A DNA stretch of 64,000 nt from Theristus sp. LFF4_11 (GCA_030248135.1 JASANC010005786.1:74095-138094), one strand, 5' to 3'. Counted from the stretch's first letter, positions 24,771-38,500 are shown. Notes: generated from the sequence alone by a model not told the origin. Made by a program: numbers and translations.

Positions 24771-26339
24771 CCTGGATTACGGTAACGGTGCAGCATGTAA
24801 TGAAACATGCAATTTGTAAACGGTTGTAGACATGATATTGCAATTAAAAAAACTGTTTGTGTTAAGCCAGTTCTCCGTATTTCAAAGACTCCTTGAACGC
24901 CGAGTCCCTCAGCTACCAGAAAGCTGTTGGCAGCGTGCGTTATGATGCGAGTGAAAGCGTACGTGTATCGAGGCGGCTCGTTGTTATACCCGGGCAGCGC
25001 GCGAATGTTTGCCGACGGTAAAAGACACACGGGGCGGAACAGGAATTGCATGACTTGTGTTTTTTCCTCGGTCATTTCATTTCCTCGTCAGTAATTTTTT
25101 TTGGTTGAAACATTGGAATTTTGAAATATTGTGTTTAAAAAACTGTTAGAGACAGTTGGTCTACTATCTTCGTGTTACATTGTTATTTTACTTCACTGAG
25201 CCTGTGCGATTGTACTCGATCCAAAGAGCGTTAGGGTGTACGGTAAGCTGCTTATAACAAAATAGAACACCCTTACAGGTTCAACGTCCACTACTCGTTC
25301 TTGATTGGTGGTAATGAACGATTCTTTCTTTCCGCGTGAAATTCTGAGGAATGGATTGGTTCGGGTGCACGTGGTCTGTTGTCCTGTCATTTTTTCAAGT
25401 GTGGTCGTGTTGAGTTGTGAAGATTGACTTGATTGGGCGAATGCAATATGGAATTTTTTGATAACTGCAAGTAAAAAGGAAAAGGTTCAGATTTGTTGGA
25501 AATGGAACCTGTTTGTTGATTTTTATTGTTTCGAGTATGTTTGCTTATTGTTCATACCAACTTTCTCCAATAACTCCAATACCTCAAATGACGAGCAAAG
25601 GAAAAAGAATTAAAACAACAACATCGGATAGCTCTGATCTGAAGAAAAACAGATAATTTTTTGTTGGATTAACCAAAACAAATTTGTATTCAAGAGGTTC
25701 GGTTTTGTTTTCCCCTATTTCCCCCTTATTTCTTGTTTCAACAGCAGCCTCACACTGCTGTCAATTTCTTAACTTTATTTAGTTTTACTTTATTTTACTT
25801 CAAATTCAAAAGTGTTCATTTTTAGACAATATTTTGCAACCCATCAAGTCAATCAACAACATACAGAACATCAAAAACACGAAAAAAATGAAATTACACA
25901 TCACAGCGACCACAAAAATGATTTCTCAGTTTGAAGTCGTGGGAGGCGCGGCCGCGAACTCTCACAATATAATTTTAAACAAAATAGAATCCATAGAATT
26001 CAAAAGTGATTTTGTTCAAAGCCGTTCAGAACAAAAAACACGAGATTCTAAAAATCCCAAAGTTTCAAAATTTAAATTCAAGAGAAATTTTCATTTGTAT
26101 GGCCAAATCACCGAATAGCGAAGCAACAACAACAACAAATCATTCAGTTTTGAGATAAATCACTGTTACCAAAAAGTTCTTTGCGTGAAAAACGAACATA
26201 TGAATCGTTGACTGGTCTCTTCAGACGAAAAACGTTGACGTTGATTGGCTATCGCTCACCAAGTGGAACAATACTGGAACGCCGATTGGCTGTCGACACA
26301 GCCAAGCGGCACGCTGATTGGCTGCTGAGAGCGCGCACA

Positions 26340-29300
26340 CTACGAATGCGAGAACGTCACGGTGTTCGTGTTCGTGTAGCGGCAGTGGTGGCAGTATTTG
26401 CACGAGTGAAAGTCGACACTCGAAGTCGACGTCGACAGACTGTCGGCAGCCGTGCCGTACTCGCGGTCGATCCAGCGTATCCTGCGAATGTCGCGCGGAA
26501 TGTACGGCACCAGGTGCGGGTGGATGCCGTCGGGGAAGAGCAGCTCCATGCGGCCGTCGCGGCCGCGTTTGTTCAATCGGCCGTACAGCTCGCTGACGAG
26601 CACCACCTGCGGACAAGAAAAACCAGTAGTGCTTTAGTGTTGGACACTCACACGCAAGTGTCCGAAGAGTAGTCCGGCGTCCTGTCCGCCGCGGTGTCCA
26701 ACGTGGTATCCGTGTCCCGGGAAATGAAAGTGGCACCGAAAACGCCGAGTATGGTGGTGCCATTTGTTGTTCTCGGATCGCCATGCGGCACTCCCAGGTG
26801 GACGTTTCGGTTTGGACACGTTTTTCTAGCGCGTCGATCGCTTCGAAGTTTCGAGTGTAGCTGAGTGAGCTCGGCGGGTGTCGTCGCGGATAACAGGATA
26901 ATTAGGATTTGTCCGCAGACATCTCTGTGCTATCATCGCCTGCTTTTTCAGTCTCTCTAAACGCTCTAGGAGCATTCATGAAGCAGTATTTAGTGACCGC
27001 ATAGCTATGTTTTAACGCAGCTAGCTACGTCACTACAAATACTGCTTCATGAATGCGCATTTAAACCAAATAAAAAACAGTAAAACAAGTTTTTTTTTTG
27101 TTAAATGGCCCAACCTTGCCGCCGACAATGGCGAACGCCGACTTGGCGTCCTGTAGTTTGCGGCCGAAATAGTGGATCTTTCGAATGTACTGCACCCCAA
27201 CGAGATCAATGCACATCGTGGTGATCGCAAGGCCGACGACGATGTAGGACAGAATCACGAACAGATAGCCGTCACGCTTCGGTATCAGGTCGCCAAAACC
27301 GACCTGGCAGTTGTTGTGAAACGACATTGTTGGAATGTTATCAAAAATTTTAATAATAATAAATCAGGCGTTGCAACCGACCGTATATGCTGACGAGTGC
27401 AAAAAAACGGCACGGCACGGCAGGCATTGTCACGTTTGGTTTCGTGTTATTACCGTACACAGAGACACTACTTTGACGTACGTCTACGTACGTCAGCATA
27501 CATCAGTGTGAACTGGTCTTAAGACTGGACGTTCGGCTTTCAAGCTAGACACACGCGAGAACTCCAGACAAGCCAGAATTTCAGTCCCGGTTTTTGTCCT
27601 GGCTTGCAAGAAGACCGTATTGAGAAGCAATCATACTCTCCCAAAAAACTTTAAAAAAATCACCTCTCCCAAAAACCATTACCAACCGTGGTCATCGTAA
27701 TGAAACTGTAGTAAAACGACGCCAGGAACGTCCACGTCGGCTCCAGCTCCGACATCAGCATACCACCGAACGCCGTATACGCGACCAGAATCGCGAGCAC
27801 CAAAGTGGCCGGTATGCGCTGCTCGATGCCGATCAAGTCCTGGTCGATCTCGCACTCGCGGCAGTGTTCGCACAGGTGCGAGTCGCAGTTCTCGTCGCCG
27901 TCGTGACCATCGTGCTCGTGATGCCCGATGACAGCGCCGTCCTCGTGCTCGTGCATCACCTGCTCCTGCTTGTCCTTGTCCTTCTGCAGCAGTCGCTGCT
28001 TCCGGCGCGCCCACCAACGGCGCATCGAGCGCTTACAGATGTAGTACTTCTTGTAGCTCCAGATCAGATGCTCCGAGAAGAACTTGCCGATGTCGGCGAT
28101 CGTGACGAGCGTCAGCGGGATGCCGAATAGAGCGAATATGATGCAGATGATACGTCCGGACATTGTCACTGGCACTGGGTAGCCGTAGCCTGCGTACGTG
28201 TGTGTGTGTAGTTGGCAAGTGCAAGGACATAGCTCGATCGAAGTGGGACAGTATGCAGTAGAACTCTAAATTATAGGCTATCAGCTGGTGATGATTGGCT
28301 GGTGGTACAGGTGGATAGGCTACTAGAGCTATTGGGTTTGGTGATCACGTGATGTGGGCTTTCTGTGCAGGACAGACTCCACCTCCTCAACAATGTCTGC
28401 ATAAAAACGTATGTGGATCGCCAACCAGTCGGCTGACAGCTTATAGTTTAGAGTTTGACAAATTGACTGGTCTGTAGGGAGGTAGGATGGCGGTTAAAAT
28501 GGAGTTTTTGGGGGGGTTTTAAAAAAAGGGGGTTTTTTGTTTTTTTGGGGGGGGGGGGTTTAAGGGGGCCAAACTGTAAGCGAAATTACGAGATTTTTTT
28601 GAGCGAGAAAGAAGAAAGACTCCATGTGAATTTTGAGCGGACACGGACGATACAACCAATCAACGCGCATGTAAGAGTCAAGCTATCAATCAACAAGTGG
28701 CTCGTTTCTAAACTCCAACAAAAGAAAACGCACCGATCGTCGTGACGACGGTGACGGCGAAAAAGATCGACGTCTGAAACGTCCACAGTTTGATCGTCTC
28801 ATTCTGGCGCACTTCGTTTTTCGTCAGGAATTTCTTGCTGTAGGCCTCGAACAGATCCTCGGACATCACCAGGAGTCGGTCGTCGCCCTCCGCGCGCCAC
28901 GCCGCCTTTGAGACGCTCTCGTTTTTCGCCAACGACCACATCACTTCGAGAAAGTGCTCGCGATTCTTGAAGATCGTCGTCAGCTCGTCCGACTTCGTGT
29001 CGATCTCGTGCGGACCCTCGATCGAATAGAATATGGCGGCGCCGATCAGCGTGTACGTGCACGTGAGCAAGACGAGCCCGACGTGCGGGATGATCAGCTT
29101 TGCGTACTGCAAGGTTAGTCGCGATTGCCATTTACTTTAAGTGTGGCAATTTTGCTGTGAAGAGTTTCGATTTCCATTTATCAAGTGGCCATTTTGCTTT
29201 GTTTCTTTGAATTACACCGAAGCAGAACGGACGGTAGGTCCGTCTGATTTGAAACGTGTGATCGGTTGGATTTGAACTGAAATAAGCTGAGTTGATTGGC

Positions 29301-32300
29301 ATCAGGACGAGTTGTCAGAGCCCCCAAAAAACAGCAGGGTCAGGTGGAATCGCTCTGATTAGAACCTGAGGTTGAAAATGAATACACGCTGAGGGAAAAA
29401 GTGTATCTCAGTGCACGACCACTTGACTCTGCGACCGCCACTATCTATCAGCTGCTTGAAACCCTGCAGAATCATTTCACCGCGAATTGCCTTTCCCGCA
29501 CTCGAGTAAGAAGAGAGTGGGAAAAAATGTAATTCAATCAAACCGTCACCTTCACGAACGTCGGCGTGCGGTCCTCGTCCGAGAGCGTGTCCCTGTCGTG
29601 GTCGCGGTGCACGTCCGCCATCGAGGTCAGCTGCTCCGCGGTGCTGTAGTCGAGCGACGTGTCGCCGCCGCCCATGAAGCCTTTCTCCGAAATCGGCGTC
29701 GTCGGCTCCACGTCCAGATACGGCAGCTGCAATGTGGACTTGTGTTTTGGAATAATATGTTGGCATGATTTGGCCGGGGGTTGTATGGGCGCTACGAATC
29801 GTTCGGTTTGTTTTAGATATATCTTTTTGGCTATATGACTATTAACGGTAGACGTCTTGATTTGCCTGTTTTTTGCTAAGAGAAAACTGGAATCGAACGA
29901 CGCATTTGCGCGTTCATTATTTTTACTTTCTGATTAAGCCCCAGAGAGGCGGCTGCAAATGACGTGCGGAGCAACCGGGAGCGTTCGTTTCTTTTGCTCA
30001 GTTGGCAAAACCAAAATTAATACAAAGAAAGAACATGAAACAGATGTTTTTTGCAATGGATTCACAGCGCTCACCCAGAATCACGCAGTTGCAAAATAAA
30101 CACATTCCTTGAAATCGAATTTTGAAAAAAAACCTCCCAGATACTCGCATGCAACATAACAAGCACCGTTGTCTTGTTTTTTATTGCAAACACTCGCTTC
30201 GTCTCGCACGTTCTCGCATTGCTTCGCATGCTCGGTCAACTTCTCCAGCACAACTCTTTTTTGTAACGCCAGCTAGCGTTTTTAACGCCGAACAAAACGT
30301 CAGATTTCTTTGTAGTCGCATTTCTCCTGTTCTCGCATGTGCTCGCAAAACTCTGAAACTCTCGCCCTCTCTCTCGCCATACCCTGTCCAGCTGCCCGCC
30401 AATATAAAAAATGCCGTCGCGTTCATCCAAGCGGTCCTGCGACGCGACGCGCTGCGACAGAAACTCGTCGTCGCCGTCATTGTTGTTGTTGGCTAACAGT
30501 CGCAAGTTGTGCCGCTGCAGTCGCAGAAATCGCCGATGCTGCGCGTTGATGTCCGTGTCGATGTTGTTCGGTTCGCTGCTGAGGCGCGACGTTTCCGTGT
30601 GCGACGAGTGATCGCCGTATTGATGCTTGGGGGACACTCGGTTGGCCGGAAACGGACACTTTTTTCGGGAATGCTGGTTGGTTAGTGGTCATGTAACAAA
30701 AAGGATTTGGATCCAAAGAAGCGTATAAAAAGTCGACGATTCTTGATTAATTTCAACTTACGTGCAGAACACAAAAAAAACTGTGCGATTGACCGACACA
30801 AACTGGTGAATTGCACCCCATGCTGGAACGGCTGCGCTAACTAAGCTTTTCAACGTCTCATTCTACACGAATGCCGACAGTCAGCTAGTCGCCAGATATT
30901 CGAAGCCACCAATCAGCGTTGACCAAACTGACCACCAGCCCCTAAAAAGCGTCTTTCAATTGTCCAACCAAGTGTCCCTGAATGTTGTGGTCGCCGATAC
31001 TGCTGCCCTCTTCCGATTGTTCGAGAATGACGCTCGGGTTGATGCCCCCTGAGCGCTCCTGTTGCTGTTGCTCTTGGCCGCGCAAAATCGACTTGTAATG
31101 TCTTAGCATCATTTTGAATAACAATTTTGGCGCCAAAATTGTTGTCGTTTTCTATATCTGTAGCGTGCTTGAAACTTTGAAGCGTGTGGCTACCCAGAAA
31201 AAATGAACAAATGAACAAAAGTCCAGTTTTTTTTTGTAAGTGAACAGAAAAGCGGAACTACAAAGAAATCACCACTGCTTACGAACAAAGAGTACTTGCC
31301 AAACAAAAATTTGCGAAACCAGATGATATTCCAGTATGTGTGAATCAGTCTTCTTGAATCGTATCCATTCCACTGAAAAAGTTCGTGTGCAGAGTGCGCG
31401 AAAACTCAGAAAGCTGTCGGGTCGCGATTTCCGAGCCAACCACGCCCCACGCGGCTGTCAACAGCCGCATAGCGGGGCGTGGCGTGTGGCGTGGTGGTGT
31501 GCTTCGCAAACGAGTATTTATGACTTCCCTTTAGGGTTGGCATACCACGGAACAATATTGTGTGACACGTCATTCCATGTGAAACTTAACAGGGGGCTAC
31601 TGAAGTGGTTCTGAAGAAAGTATGCGGTGCGATTCAAAGCACTGCGACGCAATAAGTAACGATCTTATTCCAATTTTTGAAAGACATTCGTCTGTCAAAC
31701 TCTCACACTGTTTGGCTGAATCAATCTAGTTTCACCAATCTTGTAAAAAAACAAAAGGCACAATATCAAACATCTGTTCCACACCGCACACCCTGTACAC
31801 ACTCCAAAGACACTTCAGTGGTTATGATAGCTTGGCTGCATGCGTGTGAGACCAAACAGCAAACTTATGGCTGTCCCGCTCTTGCACGCAATTTCAATAG
31901 CGTTGATAGTTTACTATCAGTTTTTCACAATGGGGCGCCAAAATAAGGCGTTATATCATTTTTGCGTCTCTTCGCTTCGTCAACGAAAATTGCCGTCAGC
32001 CAGAAAACGAATGATTATTTGCCTGGTGAGGAGGTGCGATGTGTTTCAAAAACACAGGCTTTGGTAGAAATTTGAACATTGAAAGGTTCGTAAAAGCCGT
32101 TGAGATGCATAAAAATACACTTCCTTGGATGCAAACATGTTCAAGAAAAGCAACCAACTATGCAAAAAAACAAGAAAAAAAGTGCGAAACAGAAACACTG
32201 CAATTCAGTAAGCAGAAGAAACAAGCAGTTTCTTCCAGTCTCACTGATTTTGAAGAAAAACGGTTTGATTCCTTAAAAAGACTCGGCGGTCTGGATCAAA

Positions 32301-34918
32301 AAGTATAGTTCGGTATACACGCTGTTGTGGTGGGTACGCGTATTTCGGAGGACTTACGAGACTTGCGAAATGTGTTTTGTTTCGCACACCCGACCATTAC
32401 AAAGCGCCACCATGCGCTGCATTGCCTTTCACGCGTCTCCCCTGTTCATCGCCTTGAAAGTCGTGCACCGTGTGCGCTATCATCATCCCAGCTCATTCTT
32501 GAATTTTTGTGTTTTCGTGAATTTAGAAACAAAGCATATTGTCATCGTTGCCAGAATTGGCATTTTTGTTGGCTCATTTTGCTATAAAGTGGTTTGCAGC
32601 TTTTTTCTCATGACATGTTTGATCGGTCGCACCATACACAAATAAATCTCGAGTTTTATGAAACGTTTACGTCATGTGGCGGTTTATAAACCCACATCGG
32701 GCGTCACAAAATTTGCCAGCAGACGTTTATGAATGCCCGTCTAGCGGTACAAAATGCCTTTAGGCGTTTATAAGTGCCAGTAAAATTAGAAAACTTGTGT
32801 GATTTTATGATTTGTTGTCATCGTCGCTGTTGCTTCTGACATGAGCCCATAGTCCATACACTTTTTATCCTACCATTCTGCTTTAAAAGTTCACAGCACA
32901 GAAGCGAAAGGCCGCCATCAAAACGCGGTGGACTCAATTGCTCATTGAAAGTATTAGAGCCATGCGTGTTGTTTGGTTGTGCTTGGAAGCAAAAACACTT
33001 TTTTTGGGGCTGCAAACCGGAAAATAAAAACCAAAACACTTTGACGAAAGATTGTAGCGTTTTGATAGGTTTTGAAAGTCAAACGCGCTGAGAAACTTAT
33101 GGCCCATAACAGCAAGAAAGAGAGAAGAATACTCAACAATATTATTTATATTCCCTTTCGGCTTTTCGCCCATCCATGATCAAGAAAAAAAAGTTACTTT
33201 TTATTTCATGCGCACCGCTGTGTTTGCATTCATCGGGGACTGTTCGCGGTTCTCCCGTTTTGTCATTTTTTTCAAAGGCGCGAATTTTGTTTTATGAGGA
33301 GCAGCAGAATTTCATCGTTCACTGGCAATGGAAACAGGATTTTACTTATTTTACTTACAACATGTATTTTTTAATGTCTGAATTATTTACGTCTATTGTT
33401 TCGTGAACCTGGCGCGTTGCATTGTACAGTAAACAAGTTCATCATTTAAAAATTTGACTAACGTTTGGCCATATTGTTTCTAATGATCGAGCTCTCGAAC
33501 GTGCCCGGATTACTCCTCAGTGCGTCGGAAGATTAAAAACATGCTTTTTAATGCTCCGAATACTTTTCACCGGCTGTGCAGCATTCTGAATCAACACTGG
33601 TTCAGCGAGGAACGAAACTTTTTATCGGAATCGCGGCGGGGATACACCGGCAAGAAACTCGAGATGGTCTTTCAGATCACTGACCCAGGGCAGAACAGTA
33701 AGAGAAATGAAATAATCCGCAAAAAAAGCCAGAGCACACACCTTCTCCACATGATTCGTGTGCTGGTGATGTTGCAGCAGATCGTCAAGTTCGCACGCGT
33801 CTGGTTTACTGCCGATGGACGTCGGCAGCTGCGGGGGGCGTCGCGTTGGCATGGCCGCGCTCGCTACGGCCTCCTGAAGAGAAGATGGGGCTTTTTCGTT
33901 GTTGCGGCCACTTTGTGGCAATCCACCTTGAATGGTGTGCCGTAGGTAATTGGAACACAACTTTTTGGCCGCACGTTGAATCAATTGACAAAAAACATAG
34001 TAGTTTTCACGTGAGGAAAAATAAATAAGCGCATATACAGTGAAGAGAAAAATAGGTCGGTCACAGTCGAATTCGACTGCGTTTTTAGCCATTTTTTACC
34101 CTTTGACCCAATTTTCACCCTCTTGGCGTAAGAAAGTGAAAAGCCAAAGTGTGAAGAGACAAACAGAAAAAAAGAGATGAACCCGACCCGAAAATGTACA
34201 GCGCATTCAGCGAAAGGCAATTCCGAAAAAAAGCATAACAAAACGCATACAACTTTGGCAATGGGATCATGGCTTGCCGAGAACAAAAACGTATCGTGTA
34301 CTACCATACAATTAAATTACGCAACTTTCAATGAAAACAAGGAAGCAAATTTAAGTGAAACACTGTACAAATTTTCCCAAAGAAAACTTTACGCATGGAA
34401 GCCCGTGGAAATGCAAAGATTGTCACACAGAAAGTTCAGTTTTTTGTTCACATCGACAGGAAATAATACAAATGCAGATAGAAAAGCGCCGAAAAAAAAA
34501 GTTTGGCAACATGCGCACAACTGGATGCCATTCAGAGGCGAGAAACGGAAAAGACGTGCGTATTTCATTCACAAAATGTGCGGAATTTTTTTCACTTTAA
34601 AAATTTTTCAAACAACAAAAGTGGTAAAAATCAAGGCAGCGGTTTTGCATGATCACCCTGAGCTTGTGTGAAGTGAACTCGTGTCAAGTTTCCCCAGCAT
34701 GGGAACTGCATTCCCTGAGATGCCACTGTTTCATTCAACCTCACCAGTCAGTGCCACTACTGTACCTCTTGTTCGCGTTCCTGCTGTGCGATCAAGCTCA
34801 GCACGCCACTGTCAAGGTTTGACCGATGAAAGTCCTCCCCCTTGACGATGTTCTCGTTCGCATCGTATTTGATCCCGTCTTGGGAGTCGTTATTCAGTTC
34901 CATTATTGTGGCACTCAT
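26340..34918 (-). CDS. Two-pore-domain potassium channel (TWK type), gene 2
   Basis: Plasma-membrane potassium leak channel. Proposed exons: 34918-34766, 33873-33742, 31091-30969, 30658-30383, 29726-29550, 29106-28734, 28189-27687, 27303-27115, 26606-26340; 730 residues, every join in phase. The long N-terminal cytoplasmic region (about 290 residues) is polar and Gln/Asn/Asp-rich. M1 is IIPHVGLVLLTCTYTLIGAA, then a cap with an NES site, P1 TTIGYGYPVP (around 412), M2 IFALFGIPLTLVTIADIGKF, and an M2-M3 loop with HEHED, HHEHDGHDGDE and a CX4CX2CX2C cluster. M3 is LVLAILVAYTAFGGML, P2 TTVGFGD (580-584), M4 GLAITTMCIDLVGVQ, then RKIHYFGRK. The tail ends with CKYCHHC. Introns before M1 and in both filters match K2P gene 1, so the two are paralogues. 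Exons from 29726 down are firm; the first four are inferred from splice sites and phase. Exon 3 could instead start at the ATG at 31112. Confidence 0.88.
26967..27064. repeat. Short hairpin MITE, family B, copy 3
   Basis: The arms GCATTCATGAAGCAGTATTT and ATACTGCTTCATGAATGCGC are nearly perfect, and the centre contains ATAGCTATGTTTTAACGCAG. It lies in the last intron of K2P gene 2, close to the end of exon 8. Confidence 0.85.
28261..28457. repeat. Hairpin MITE with AACTCTAAATTATAGG ends
   Basis: The left end AACTCTAAATTATAGGCTAT and right end CAGCTTATAGTTTAGAGTTT are imperfect complements. Inside them are CAGCTG and CCAACCAGTCGGCTG. It is related to the element at 59119-59262 by the same end and subterminal words. 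It lies in the K2P gene 2 intron that splits the first selectivity filter. Confidence 0.7.
28498..28570. other. Homopolymer-rich stretch, probably faulty consensus
   Basis: Successive runs of T, G, A, G, T and a run of 12 G's with almost no mixed sequence. It resembles the damaged stretch at 46720-46880 and differs from all other intron sequence here. Confidence 0.6.
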
Positions 34919-37900
34919 TTCAGTCGCAACTCACGAAAATATTTTTCATTCGCCACAGTTTTTTGATTCGCTTTTGGATGTTTTACCGAAACGTCATGAA
35001 AATGTTCAGTTGGTTACCAGAAAACAAACATTCATCAGCGCGAAAAGTACATCTTTGAGGAATTCATGGTGTTCACCACTAACATAAAGTTCCCAACAGG
35101 TGATCGAACTTTTTTGCACCGCTTGCTTTTTTATTTGAAAGCTGCGTTTTCAGTGATTTGCCGTACTACAGCCAATCAGCGTACGAATTTCAAGAACATG
35201 AACGTAAATGTGAAAACAAAGAAATTGCTGCAAATGCAACTGTTCGATTCGAAATACCTATATAATTGCGTAAACGCGTGTTCAGATTCAAAAAGCGATG
35301 TGAAAACTAACATCAGGTCGTGTGTACCACTAATGAATTTTGGCAACAAGAATTTCGTTTCGTTCATGAAAGGAACAGGAAGACTACAAAATTGCGTTGC
35401 AGCTGCTACAATTTGTATTTGTTTCGAATCCGTGAAACAGACAAAGAAACAGAGAGGCCGTATTATTAGCTGCAATTTTCAATTTCAAGGAACGTATTAG
35501 TTGCCCGCCATTTTCTTTGAAACCGCAAGTGCACAGCTCTGTTCTTTGAGAAGAGCAATCCCAATTTCACCGTTTCAACGCGCACCTTGATTAGCCACAC
35601 TGAGAAACTACAGTTTCCGTTCTCAATTGCGATTGTGACGGTTTCGATCGTTTTTGAACGCAACACATGTCACAATGTCACATGCGCTGTTTTGTTTACA
35701 ACAAAGTAAATCAGTGTGGTTTTGGTTTGGTTTTGCAATATCGTGAAAGGAAATGACGTTTGATTAGCCACAGCCAAAAACGTCTCACAGACACACACCC
35801 GCGTGCCCAACCGTAGCGCCAGCTGCAGCCGCAGCGGAATCCGCAATCCGGAAACCAAACAACCGCGCAAAAAGTAAAACCACCACGTGAATTTAATGGT
35901 AGCTACTTTTGTGTCGTCTTGCAGAAAAATCTCAAAATAATCAGCAAAAACAAACGCAAGCAACGTTTAGTGAGCGTGTCTAATTTGCCAATCGTCCAAC
36001 TAAAGTCGAAAAATGATTCTTGACAAGAAGAGTACAGTTAAAACCCGAAAAGCTACTGGAGCAAAATCAAAAATAAAGGCATTATTGAGTAACTGAATAC
36101 TGAGCTCAAGCATTATTGTGCTTTATTGAGTGTTTGGCTTGGCATCCAAGAAAAGGATCAGGACTGTCAGAGTGTTTTCAAAGTTTTTTCTAGATTGTAC
36201 CAAAAGTTTCGTTGTGGTAACATAAAAAGGTTGTCGAAGTTTGTGGAAAAGTTTATCCATTTTAGAATTACAGCAGCAACGAACGAGTTTCAAGATTCAA
36301 CAGACAAAGGCGTGCAATGGTGTCATATTTGTCTGGCAGGTATTGAAAAAAACTGTAAGCAATAACCGGCCTAATAAGTTGCCATTTTGTCGCAAAAGAA
36401 AATACAGTCGAAAGCATAGGCGCATTGACTGACAGAAAAAAAGCCACATTTGTGCAGGCGAACGCTTTCATTTGCCAATATATAATCCTCAGCCCCAAAA
36501 ATACAAGAAACCCAAAATAAACAAAAAAAAACCACACGCACACGGTGCTAGTTGAAAAATCAAAAGCGCAATAAGATAAAAAAAAGTCAAGTACACGGAC
36601 GATATTCGACGGTGGATGCGAAATTTTGCACGGACACAGAACTGGAAACGGGCGTTTTTCGAGCCGCGCACGGACTCAGCGCGTGGATCATGCACGCACG
36701 CACCCTCTTTTTAAACCTATTAAAGCTGCCCGGTTGTTTTACTGTGTGATTTGGACACACCATATGGAAGTGCAATTCCGCAGCAATGCGGGTGACCTCA
36801 GCTAAATGTACGATAATTGTGCTACCCCGTATATTTCGGGCAGAGACAAACGACGAATTGAAATTATGTGCAAAGATATTTGCAGTTCATAATTAACAGG
36901 AGAAATATTTTGTGACGCACTTGTGCCAAAATTGCACTGGCACACCGAATGGCAACTAGGTCGAGATCGTGTCGAGACCCGATACAGTATCTGCTGAATC
37001 ACACTTATCACACTTACCGTTTCACACTAATGCATCCGCGCGCACACAATGGCAGCAAGCAAAGTTAGCTCTTAGCTTACTTAGATTGGCTGTTTAGAAG
37101 CAAATTTTCATTCCATCGTCCACTCGCGTCCTATCACACGTCTAGCACACCAGAAACCCGAAGCAAAGCTGCTTGCTTGTGTCTTTCTGCAGAGGAACGA
37201 GACCTTCGCTTCGAATGCAGACAAGACGCACCACGGGCTAGGGCGTAGTGTATCCATATGGTTTGTTTCGCTCGTGGGTGTTTCCATCGTCCCGCACAAA
37301 TTAGCGCACGGCGCTGTGCATCATGCAGCTTGATACACAACCCGGATGCAGAAACAGGCCAAAACTTTGACCACCAATGTGTACTAGGTATAGTTGGTCT
37401 TGAAACGATTTGATAAAAATGCCATTCGATTAAAACAAATACGTGTTGATCATGTCATCAGTACATAAATGTTTACTCAATTTTCTCTGTCTCAAAATTT
37501 TACCGACAGACCGCAAATTCGTGTTGACTTTCATAAAAACGACATTTTCACAAAAACCAGCTGACATATCATTTGGGGGTTGAAATTCGCGGAAACTCTT
37601 CGGAGAGCTCCCTGTACACCTGTGGCTGTAACACGCTCTCTCAACACACACGCAGACCCTTTAAAAGGAACACACAACCCTTGAAACGTGGCATTTGGAA
37701 AATTCATTTTGTTCAGTCATCAATCATCACCCTGCAAATCAGCGAACGTCATCATCATCACCACATCATCATCAACACATCATCAACACATCATCAACAC
37801 ATCAACTCGTGCTGCTGCTGCTGAATGATCACGAACGGTTGGCACATCATGGAACACATCGACTCGTGCTGCTGCTGGCTGATTACGAACGGTTGGCCTA

Positions 37901-38126
37901 CATGTTTAAACATTTGCTGCCAGACATTTGCGTTAAAAAACATTTCCCCAGAAACTAATCGCGTGTTTAACGGATAAACTAAACTGAAATTCTAAGAATA
38001 TGTCCCAAACCTAATCCTAATCCTAAGTTCAGCCTTAAGTCAAGCCTTTTTAGAAGTGCGATGCATGTGACCACTCCATTCCATACTCCTAATGCCGTTT
38101 AAACATGTAACATTGTTTAAACTCGT

Positions 38127-38500
38127 CGCCTCCGTGGCTCGGTGGTTAGCACGTTCGCCTTCAACCCAGAAGGTGACGGGTTCGATCCTCCACGGAGGAT
38201 GACAAACTGCCGCCAGTGTAGCTCTCTACTCTAATAACTACTCTGGTTTTCAACTAAAGCTTTCGGATTCGCTGCCCTACGGGGATATAGCGACCGCAGG
38301 CCACCGAAACCGAAATCGGGCTAAGATCACTGGTGCTCCCAGGACAGAGCGGGGCTTAGAGGCTGTCCCCCTCACGTGGCGAGGGTATTGGTTCCACGGG
38401 ATGGTGAGCCGTCCGTTCCCCAATCCCACCGGAGTTTGGTACCTTCGGGTTTCCGAAATCGGTGGGGGGCGTGCTTCAAATATATATAAAAAAAACATTA
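38127..38500 (+). repeat. tRNA-derived SINE, longest copy
   Basis: The head CCTCCGTGGCTCGGTGG...GGGTTCGATCC...CCACGGAGG has A and B boxes and a perfect nine-base terminal stem (CCTCCGTGG/CCACGGAGG). The D and T stems do not pair properly, so it is not a working tRNA gene. The body includes CTCTCTACTCTAATAACTAC and continues about 300 bp to an A-rich ATATATATAAAAAAAAC tail. Confidence 0.6.

Larger units (their letters stand above)
18666..26339. other. Intergenic region between the two K2P genes
   Basis: About 7.7 kb with no gene I can support. It contains hairpin MITEs (20105-20210, 22096-22195, 22203-22312), a mariner-like deletion derivative (22391-23325), a SINE (24540-24770), one GTCGAGACC-type motif (20805) and a GT run (24354-24371). 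Two AATAAA signals on the minus strand (around 25776-25800) lie about 550 bp beyond the stop of K2P gene 2 and could be its polyadenylation signals. The 5' flank of K2P gene 1 begins at the left edge. Confidence 0.5.

Noticed and set aside
34177..34671. 164-codon plus-strand frame
   Set aside because: Lys/Asn-rich translation of A-rich intron DNA of K2P gene 2 with no recognisable domain.
38127..38200. A functional tRNA gene
   Set aside because: A and B boxes and the terminal stem are present, but the D and T stems do not pair and a SINE-like body follows.
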